Source: an uncultured beta proteobacterium
Lineage (GTDB): Bacteria > Pseudomonadota > Gammaproteobacteria > Burkholderiales > Burkholderiaceae_C
Assembly (NCBI GenBank): GCA_903944555.1
Contig: CAJASG010000454.1
Span: forward strand, 1-6,042
Length of the DNA stretch: 6,042 nt
Reading direction: 5' to 3'
Every line of letters starts with the position of its first letter. Positions within the stretch are counted from its first letter, which is position 1. Below are positions 1 to 5,343 of this stretch, piece after piece. Under the pieces are notes generated by a model, which worked only from the letters and a program-made list of their open reading frames with translations, was not told where the DNA came from and made no database searches. The position numbers and the translations under genes were made by a program.

Positions 1-1252
1 CCATCCACAGGGAGTGCCAGGTCTTGTTGTCGGACTCGGCGGCTTCAAAGTAGCGGTCGGGCAACTCGGTCCTGACCATGAAGTCTTTGCCAACACGCTC
101 GCCATACATCTCACCCTTGGTGCGAATAACCCGCAGGCTGAATTCCAGTGGCTGCGACGGGTCCAGCCCGGCGGGTGCAATCACCCTGAAAATTTTCCAT
201 TCGGCATCTTTCAAGGCCTCGGGCACCCGCAGTGGCTCGTAAAGGTCAATGTCCAGGTCACGCAACTCCAGCGGCAGTTCGCCTTGGCGCAGGGTGATGC
301 GGCTGGGCACTGCGCCGCGGGTAAATTCATCGCCCAGCATCGAGTAACGTCCTTTGGCCATCACCAGCAGGGCGCTGTCACCGGGCTCCAGGCGGCCCTG
401 CAAATAGTCCCAATCGCGCTGCGACAGCAGGTTACGCCCCACGCTGGGCACATGCAAGGGCGTCGCAAACAGGGTCTCAAACACAGCGTCAGGGGCAGCG
501 CGGCCCTCGGCATCGCTGTCTTCGGCGGCGGTGCCGGCAAAGGCGGCGTTGACTTCCCGGTTGCTAAAGACTTTCTGGCTGACCAAGTCTTTGCTGAGCA
601 GCTTGTCCCAGCCCATGATGTCCATCACCTCGGGCTTGATGCGGGCGATCAGGTCCGGGTCGCGGCCTTGCGCATAGCCCATCTTGGCTCGTGCCACCTT
701 GAGTGACGACGACAGCAGGCTCTGGTTCAGTATGCGCACCGACGCGGTGGCCTTGGCCACGCCCTGAATGACCACATTGGCGTTGCCTCCGTTGTTTTGC
801 CCGCCGCCTATTTTGATGTTTTGCTTGAGCGACAAGCCTTTGTATTGCTCTACAAAGCGCAGCATGGGCTCGGGGCCCAGGCCCTCCAAAAACACCGGTT
901 CGTGCTGGGAGAGCACCTGTACATCCATGAAATCACCGTTGGCGTTCAAGGCTACCAACAGGTTGAACGGTGTGCCCGAAAAACCAGGAATGGGAGCCAG
1001 GTCAATCGACTCAAACGCATACCCCATCAAGGGGGTGGAGGTGAGTTCTTGCTTGAAGATGGGCCACACCGGCAAGGCGGCGTCCTTGTCACCGATGATC
1101 AAGGGGGCTGGAAAGGCTTGTGCCAGACTCTGCTGGGTCATTACGCCCGCACAAACCGTCGAACTTGCACACAGGCCCAGCGCAGCACCTACCAGCCAGC
1201 GCCCAAACAACCCACGCATTACCTGTGTCGCATCAACGCTGCCCCAAGCCAT
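1..1252 (-). CDS. nosR: NosR, nitrous oxide reduction flavoprotein (N-terminal part, cut by the left edge)
   Basis: The frame is open from an ATG at 1252 to the left edge, giving 417 residues of the N-terminal periplasmic part. The membrane segments and 4Fe-4S domains expected in NosR (usually about 700 residues) lie outside the window. A signal-peptide-like stretch (RGLFGRWLVGAALGLCASS) precedes an FMN-binding domain with typical NosR/NirI/RnfG features: a QHEPVFLEGLG segment, EQYKGLS, and a GVAKATASV motif. Its Thr169 is the expected site of covalent FMN attachment by ApbE. NosR is known as a membrane protein that passes electrons to periplasmic N2O reductase NosZ and is needed for nos expression. 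The ATG at 1252 has AGGGG 7 bases upstream; an in-frame ATG at 1219 would give a more conventional signal peptide but has a weaker site. The gene lies 10 bp after the receptor gene and is probably co-transcribed with it. NirI, a paralogue from nitrite reduction clusters, is the main alternative; the next gene to the left would decide. Confidence 0.87.
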   Translation of the reverse strand, partial: MAWGSVDATQVMRGLFGRWLVGAALGLCASSTVCAGVMTQQSLAQAFPAPLIIGDKDAALPVWPIFKQELTSTPLMGYAFESIDLAPIPGFSGTPFNLLVALNANGDFMDVQVLSQHEPVFLEGLGPEPMLRFVEQYKGLSLKQNIKIGGGQNNGGNANVVIQGVAKATASVRILNQSLLSSSLKVARAKMGYAQGRDPDLIARIKPEVMDIMGWDKLLSKDLVSQKVFSNREVNAAFAGTAAEDSDAEGRAAPDAVFETLFATPLHVPSVGRNLLSQRDWDYLQGRLEPGDSALLVMAKGRYSMLGDEFTRGAVPSRITLRQGELPLELRDLDIDLYEPLRVPEALKDAEWKIFRVIAPAGLDPSQPLEFSLRVIRTKGEMYGERVGKDFMVRTELPDRYFEAAESDNKTWHSLWM

Positions 1253-1259
1253 GTATTGA

Positions 1260-1264
1260 CCCCT
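1260..1264 (-). promoter_or_regulatory. nosR ribosome-binding site overlapping the receptor stop codon
   Basis: On the minus strand the receptor stop TAG runs directly into GGG, forming AGGGG seven bases before the ATG at 1252. This site supports the 1252 start over the in-frame ATG at 1219. It also implies that ribosomes finishing the receptor can reload on nosR, that is, translational coupling. Confidence 0.65.
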
Positions 1265-3374
1265 ACAGCGGCACGTTGAGTCGAAGGCCCAGCATCCAGT
1301 TACGCCCCGGTGCGGGTTCGTAAAAGCGCGATGTAGCCTGGTTGACGATGACCGACCCGACATACTTTTCATCGGTCAGGTTGTCAACGCGGGCATAGGC
1401 GGTCAGCCAGCTGCCGGCCACTTTCCAGGTGTTGCTGGCCTTGATGTTCCAGCTGGTGTAACCGGCAGCCGAGGCGGTGTTGGTGTCGTTGGCATACAGG
1501 TCGCCAGCGCGGGTCAGCTCCAACCCCGCTTGGCTGCCCAGGGCGCGCCCCTTGCGCGACGCGTCCGTGGGTGCCTGCGTCCACAGCAGCTCCGAGAATA
1601 TGAAAAATTGCGGAATACCGGGGAGGTAGTTGCCCGAGGCTACCGCCGTGGTGCCCGTGGTGAATGCCTCAGAGTAGGTGGCATCAATCTTTGACGCCGA
1701 CAAGGTCAAGCTGACTTTGTCTGTCATCAGGGTCTTGCCCGCCAGTTCCCAGCCATTGCGCTGGGTACCCGGGGCGTTTTTGTAAAGCGTATTGCCGCCC
1801 GCGCTGCTGGCGACCACAATTTCATCGCTTGACTGGATTTGGTACACCGAGAAATCGACCCGGCTCGTGGGGTTGGGTTGCCATTTGGCACCCAACTCCA
1901 GATGTTTGCTGCTGGACGCCTGAATGCCGGTGTTAAAGCCCGCGACGCCTGCCCCGCTATAGGCCACCTCGTTCAGAGTGGGGCTCTCGAAGCCTTTGCC
2001 GTAGGTGGCAAACAGGTTCAAGTTTTCATGGGCGTGGAAGGTCAGCCCCAGCACTGGGCTGGTTTGCCCAAATGAAACCGAGCCAGAGCCGTCGATCCCG
2101 TCCGCAAAGTAGTGGTCATCGCTTTTTAAGTTGACTTGGCTGCGGCGCAACCCGGCCACTGCAGACCAGCGCTCTGAGAGCATGGCGGTGCCTTGCAAAA
2201 AAAAGTCGCTGTTTTGTGCCTGGTTGTCTTCATTGCGGGTGGTGCTGGTTTTTTCGCCCAAGGCTGCGCTACCCGCCTGGCGCAACTCGTTTGACAAGTC
2301 ATAGTCGTAACCTGCTACCCAGTTAACAGGCACCGTGCCCAGCTTGGACTGGGCTTTGTACTGCAGGCCCACGCCGTAGAAGCCTCGCTGCAGCCCGACC
2401 CAGGCACCGGTGGGCGTAACGCCAAAAACCCCGGCCTGGTACTGCAGGTTGTCTCGGGTGCCGGTGTAGGCACGTACCAACACCGAATGGCTGGAGTCAA
2501 CCTGTGTCTCCAGGGTCGCACCCAGCTGGTTTTGCAACACAATTTTGCGTACGCCCCGCGAAATTGCGTTCTGGCCAGCCTGGGTCGGGTCGGTCTGCCA
2601 TTCGGCCTGCGTCAGCCCCAGCGGGTCGCGTGCCAAGGGCATGTCAAAGCGGTTAAACACCACATTCACCTGGGTCGTCTCATTGGGATCAAAACTCAGC
2701 TTGCCATTGAACTGCTTGCGCTCGGTTGCGCTGTTGGCCCGAAACCCGTCAATCCCAAACGTGCTGTAGTCCGCTACCAGGCCATAGCTGCCAACGCGCC
2801 CTGCGTACTGCCAGTCGGTACGCCGCATGCCAAACGAGCCGGTGTACAAGGATGCATCAAACTCCGGCGTGTCAGGCGCAGAGCGGGTAAACGCCTGAAT
2901 CACACCGCCCGACGAGTTGCCATACATCTGCGCGAGCGGCCCGCGCAGCACCTCGATGCGCTCGGTGGAGGTCAGGCTGACGGTTGAACCTTGCCCTTGT
3001 CCGTCTGGCGTGGTGGCCGGAATGCCATCCACCAGCAAACGAATCCCCCGAATGCCAAACGGTGAGCGTGCGCCAAAACCCCGGATTGACACCTGCAAAT
3101 CTTGCGCGTAGTTTTGCCGGTTCAGCACCGTCAGGCCAGGCACCCGGTTCAAAGACTCCGACAGGTTCACCTGCGGCCCGCCTTGCTCAATCACCGCGCG
3201 GTCCACCAAGCCAATGGCGGCAGGTGCGTCAAAACTGCGCTGCTCGGTGCGCGAGGCCGACACCACCACCTCGCCCAGTGTTTGTGCACCAGTCAATGTG
3301 GGGCACAGGAGTGCAATGGCAGCGGTGACCAATGTTTGTCTAAGCAAAATAGGGGTAGTGGGTTGGTTTCGCAT
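1263..3374 (-). CDS. TonB-dependent outer-membrane receptor, YncD/PqqU-like
   Basis: This is a complete 703-residue TonB-dependent receptor, a normal length for the family. A signal peptide (about 1-30, cleavage likely after LTGA) is followed by a TonB-box-like LGEVVVSA (33-40), a plug domain (about 45-165) and a 22-strand-type barrel. Several segments closely resemble E. coli YncD as I remember it: the plug stretch SIRGFGARSPFGIRGIRLLV (about 96-115), DGIPATTPDGQGQ, MYGNSSGGVI, GFESPTLNE, SSDEIVVASSAGG and the C-terminal KYVGSVIVNQ...RFYEPAPGRNW. YncD has been reported as the uptake receptor for the cofactor pyrroloquinoline quinone (PqqU). Substrate does not follow from family here: the gene sits 10 bp upstream of nosR, which suggests a role in N2O respiration, perhaps import of copper as a complex. 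I see no Met/His-rich copper motif like that of OprC/NosA. The start ATG has only a weak TAGG about 8 bases upstream. The last residue is Leu, not the usual aromatic. Confidence 0.93.
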   Translation of the reverse strand: MRNQPTTPILLRQTLVTAAIALLCPTLTGAQTLGEVVVSASRTEQRSFDAPAAIGLVDRAVIEQGGPQVNLSESLNRVPGLTVLNRQNYAQDLQVSIRGFGARSPFGIRGIRLLVDGIPATTPDGQGQGSTVSLTSTERIEVLRGPLAQMYGNSSGGVIQAFTRSAPDTPEFDASLYTGSFGMRRTDWQYAGRVGSYGLVADYSTFGIDGFRANSATERKQFNGKLSFDPNETTQVNVVFNRFDMPLARDPLGLTQAEWQTDPTQAGQNAISRGVRKIVLQNQLGATLETQVDSSHSVLVRAYTGTRDNLQYQAGVFGVTPTGAWVGLQRGFYGVGLQYKAQSKLGTVPVNWVAGYDYDLSNELRQAGSAALGEKTSTTRNEDNQAQNSDFFLQGTAMLSERWSAVAGLRRSQVNLKSDDHYFADGIDGSGSVSFGQTSPVLGLTFHAHENLNLFATYGKGFESPTLNEVAYSGAGVAGFNTGIQASSSKHLELGAKWQPNPTSRVDFSVYQIQSSDEIVVASSAGGNTLYKNAPGTQRNGWELAGKTLMTDKVSLTLSASKIDATYSEAFTTGTTAVASGNYLPGIPQFFIFSELLWTQAPTDASRKGRALGSQAGLELTRAGDLYANDTNTASAAGYTSWNIKASNTWKVAGSWLTAYARVDNLTDEKYVGSVIVNQATSRFYEPAPGRNWMLGLRLNVPL

Positions 3375-3423
3375 GTTGGCCTAGGTTTGTCTTCTTTTGA
3401 ATAGATGTTTGCCCCTGCTTGGA

Positions 3424-3476
3424 GGCAATTTGCTTGTAGGCGTGTTTTGCAATATCCGTACCACGGCATATTTGCT
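3424..3476. repeat. Cluster of short repeats upstream of the receptor gene
   Basis: GGCAATTTGCT (3424-3434) and GGCATATTTGCT (3465-3476) are near-identical direct repeats that differ by one inserted base. Their starts are 41 bp apart, about four helical turns. Between them, GCAATATCCGT (3449-3459) can pair with ACGGCATATTTGC (3463-3475) with two bulges, forming a hairpin with a 3-base loop. The cluster begins 50 bp before the receptor start codon, a place where an operator would act. No regulator can be named from the sequence. Confidence 0.35.
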
Positions 3477-3566
3477 GCTGGCGACTTGAATTAAGTTTGA
3501 AAACCGTCTGCTGCGGGTAAAAACGGCAGCGTTTGAGGCATTGCACAGACAGCGTCCCGATCAGGC

Positions 3567-3583
3567 TGTACCTTATTGGTACA
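3567..3583. promoter_or_regulatory. Inverted repeat TGTACC-N5-GGTACA, candidate operator
   Basis: A perfect 6-bp inverted repeat with a 5-base AT-rich centre (TTATT), 17 bp in all, lies about mid-way in the divergent region. Partial symmetry continues outwards (GG against CC after one mismatch). Its size fits a dimeric regulator site better than a terminator, because no T run follows. The controlling protein is unknown. It is 136 bp from the plus-strand start codon and about 190 bp from the receptor start codon. Confidence 0.4.
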
Positions 3584-3718
3584 ACCGGCCGCGCAGCCCT
3601 GCAACACTGTTGCGCCAATCCACCTGAAAAAGGGGCTAGCCATCCGCTTGGCGGCGCGCACAAATATTGCTAGGTGTTCGGTTACAGAAACCAATCCATC
3701 ACACAACCCCAGGCCACC

Positions 3719-4304
3719 ATGACCCTCCGCATCAAAAGCCTACGCGCCAAGCTATCGACCACCCTCATGGCGCTTGGCCTGTGGCTGCTGCCCGGTTGGT
3801 GCTATGCGTGGCAAATGGAAGGCGAAAAGACCATCACCGCCCACACACGCGACCAGCAGCACATTGTGATCGGGACGGTACGTTTTACGCCGCTAGGCGA
3901 TGGCTCCACGGGGTTCGAGCTGACCATGGATCATGGCAAATTCACCGACTATTTTTTTATCGATGAAAGAGTTCAAGTGCCTAGGCAACACCGTTGAGGT
4001 GACTTGCCATGTGCCCTATCCGTACCGCCACCCGGCAAAAATCACCGGGGGCGACTATGCTTGGCTGGAGCACAACCTGCTCTTTTTGTTCAAGTTACCC
4101 GCCGAATTTGGTGCCAAGCTGTGGAACGGCCTGTATTTCAAATTCCGTTTGACCGACAACGGCCTGCTGGGGGAACCGATGGCCATTGACCTTAACCATA
4201 TCAGCGCGCCGCCCGAAAAGCTGGCCATTCCACCTTACGGGCAGGATGCCAGAGACCCGGTGCCACCTGGGGCGCGCTGGCTTGAGTCCGTCACGATTCA
4301 ATAA
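3719..4304 (+). pseudogene. Exported protein of unknown function, frameshifted at a seven-T run
   Basis: Two overlapping frames together encode one protein. The first (3719 to a stop at 3995-3997) gives a signal peptide ending near WCYA (residues about 28-31) and a mature start WQMEGEKTI. It loses sense after TDYF. The other frame continues with LSMKEFKCL to the stop at 4302-4304. Removing one T from the run 3952-3958 joins them into a 194-residue protein with no other disruption. The C-terminal part has a CX8C pair (EFKCLG...VTCHVPYPY), which could form a disulfide after export, and segments such as EFGAKLWNGLYFKFRL and a proline-rich end (PPEKLAIPPYGQDARDPVPP). I do not recognise a named family; similar proteins may occur as hypotheticals in Betaproteobacteria. 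It is divergent from the receptor-nosR pair. The start at 3719 is preferred to the upstream GTG at 3674 because it begins a proper signal peptide. Whether the break is a real mutation or a sequencing error cannot be told here. Confidence 0.75.
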
Positions 4305-4333
4305 CACGGCGCCCCACAATGTGACGCCGTGTT
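4303..4333. terminator. Bidirectional terminator hairpin between convergent genes
   Basis: AACACGGCG (4303-4311) pairs perfectly with CGCCGTGTT (4325-4333). Within the loop, CAC-AAT-GTG (4315-4323) can extend the stem past a small internal loop. The left arm overlaps the stop codon of the exported protein, and the right arm ends 9 bp before the stop of the convergent cupin gene, so it could serve both. There is no clean T run on either side, so its strength is uncertain. Confidence 0.65.
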
Positions 4334-4342
4334 CATCGTGTG

Positions 4343-5008
4343 TCAGTCAAGAAGATGACCAGTTTTCACCAGGATCAAGCACCCCTCGACACTGAACGGC
4401 TTATGTTGACTGAGGTGGGGACTGCGAATCCAGCTCCCCTGGGGATAGCTTCCATGCTCGTCTGAAAAGACTCCCTCGACCACAAAAATCTCTTCGCCGC
4501 CGTAATGCCGGTGGGGGTTGAAATACGTTCCCGGCGCCCACCGCACCATCGCCGTGTGCCGGGTACCAAACTCAGACAAGGGCATGACCATCAGCCCATC
4601 CACCATGCCACGGTACCAAGGCGACTGGAGTGTGTGGACCACGACTCTCCCGGTATCTTCCGGGTCAAGGTGGCGAAGTTTGACGAACAACGTGCACCCG
4701 CCTGTCGAAAAAGGCGCATGACTGGAGCCTGGTGGGTTCTTGAGGTAGGTGCCAGGCCCGTAGTGCCCATGCTCGTCACTCAGTGTCCCATCGATCACCA
4801 AAATTTCTTCCCCAAGTTCGTGCAGATGCGCATCGAATGTCGCCCCAGCGTCGTACCGCACGATAGAGGTTGCGCGCGCCACTTCACCGCCATTGCGTTC
4901 CAGTAGCCTGCGGTGAACCAAGGGTGAGGAGGACGGTTGCCAAGGCAAGTTACTGCTGTTCACAACACAGCGCTCTGTAAAGTCAGCATTCAACATGATG
5001 GGCTTCAT
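4343..5008 (-). CDS. Two-domain cupin protein, ChrR-cupin type
   Basis: A 221-residue protein made of two similar cupin domains. Domain 1 (about 45-115) has HLHELGEEILVIDG, SDEHGHY and a later His97. Domain 2 (about 150-215) has HRHYGGEEIFVVEG, SDEHGSY and His202. Each copy therefore shows the classic set of three His and one Glu that binds a metal (H61, H63, E67 or E68, H97; H166, H168, E172 or E173, H202). The shared GEEI-x-V-x-(D/E)G-x2-SDEHG-x-Y pattern points to an internal duplication. The fold resembles the C-terminal cupin of the anti-sigma factor ChrR, but the N-terminal zinc-binding anti-sigma domain is absent, so it is not expected to bind a sigma factor. There is no signal peptide. 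The reaction is unknown. The start at 5008 has GGGGA 8 bases upstream; the frame is open to an ATG at 5191, but that extension is low-complexity and overlaps the cysteine-rich gene upstream. Confidence 0.85.
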   Translation of the reverse strand: MKPIMLNADFTERCVVNSSNLPWQPSSSPLVHRRLLERNGGEVARATSIVRYDAGATFDAHLHELGEEILVIDGTLSDEHGHYGPGTYLKNPPGSSHAPFSTGGCTLFVKLRHLDPEDTGRVVVHTLQSPWYRGMVDGLMVMPLSEFGTRHTAMVRWAPGTYFNPHRHYGGEEIFVVEGVFSDEHGSYPQGSWIRSPHLSQHKPFSVEGCLILVKTGHLLD

Positions 5009-5054
5009 TGCGATATTCCCCATCCACCGGCGAGGGCGGGACCGTTTGCTGCAA

Positions 5055-5234
5055 TCACTCGGCGGGGTCTGCTGGTTTTTCAGATGGGCCCTGTTCGGGA
5101 GTTTCCAGGGTCGCTGTACTACCCAACGTAGGCCGGCACATCTGCTCCCCATCCCATTGCTGTCCGCACCAGCAACGACCCTGGGCATCAATGATGCAGG
5201 TACCTGTACCGCAGCAACGTTCTTCGTCTTGCAT
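5055..5234 (-). CDS. Small cysteine-rich protein, 59 residues, function unknown
   Basis: ATG at 5234 opens a 59-codon frame ending in TGA at 5055-5057. The first 33 residues hold six cysteines (C7, C8, C13, C21, C23, C33) in ordered segments: RCCGTGTCIIDAQGRCWCG followed by QQWDGEQMC. The tail (34-59) is polar and rich in Pro and Glu, and looks disordered. No signal peptide or membrane segment is present, so the cysteines are more likely to bind a metal such as zinc or an iron-sulfur cluster than to form disulfides. A GGA-type ribosome site lies about 8 bases upstream. It stands between the chrA-like gene (109 bp upstream) and the cupin gene (46 bp downstream) on the same strand, which supports it as part of an operon. 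The compositional pattern (Cys, Gly, Trp spacing) is hard to explain as chance. I cannot name a family. Confidence 0.75.
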   Translation of the reverse strand: MQDEERCCGTGTCIIDAQGRCWCGQQWDGEQMCRPTLGSTATLETPEQGPSEKPADPAE

Positions 5235-5343
5235 GGTTAATTCCGTTTGGTGGTGAGACCGGATCTGTCTCCGGCAATTTTCACAGAATCAGCATGTCAT
5301 GCCTGGCTTGAGGGCTTTGACAGCGCCATTGCCCGGCCATTCG
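5235..5343. other. Gap between the chromate transporter and the cysteine-rich gene
   Basis: This 109-bp stretch contains an 11-bp palindrome, GCATG-T-CATGC (5292-5302), and overlapping short inverted repeats at about 5255-5277 (GAGAC/GTCTC and CCGGA/TCCGG). One of these could be a weak terminator for the transporter or a regulatory site for the genes downstream. No T run and no clear promoter were seen, so read-through from the transporter remains possible. Confidence 0.35.

Larger units (their letters stand above)
3375..3718. other. Divergent intergenic region, probable two-way promoter region
   Basis: This 344-bp gap separates the start of the receptor gene (minus) from the start of the exported protein gene (plus), so it should hold promoters for both. 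It is more AT-rich than the genes. It contains an inverted repeat at 3567-3583 and a cluster of TTGC-type repeats at 3424-3476, listed separately. I found no match to the FNR/Dnr consensus TTGAT-N4-ATCAA, no cobalamin riboswitch-like pattern and no clear sigma-70 promoter. The two open frames that cross it on the minus strand have no recognisable protein character, and I treat the region as non-coding. Confidence 0.7.

Noticed and set aside
14..706. Long plus-strand open frame of 230 codons
   Set aside because: It lies antisense to nosR, whose translation shows clear family motifs. The plus-strand product has no recognisable features.
768..1279. Two overlapping plus-strand frames antisense to the start of nosR
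   Set aside because: They oppose the FMN domain and signal peptide of nosR, and their sequences look like reverse-strand by-products of GC-rich codons.
2487..3328. Several plus-strand frames opposite the receptor gene
   Set aside because: The minus-strand receptor is complete and strongly supported; these frames are by-products of its codon use.
3340..3706. Two minus-strand frames (107 and 71 codons) across the divergent intergenic region
   Set aside because: Neither shows a signal peptide, a family motif or a good ribosome site, and one overlaps the receptor start.
3375..3718. FNR/Dnr box or cobalamin riboswitch upstream of the receptor
   Set aside because: Reading both strands by eye, I saw no TTGAT-N4-ATCAA match and no riboswitch-like conserved elements.
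3933..4304. Separate 123-residue gene starting at ATG 3933
   Set aside because: Its first residues (MANSPTIF) are an out-of-frame reading of the upstream protein. The two frames join into one sensible protein if a single T is removed.
5009..5191. 61-residue N-terminal extension of the cupin protein
   Set aside because: It has no cupin-like sequence, overlaps the cysteine-rich gene and lacks the ribosome site seen before ATG 5008.
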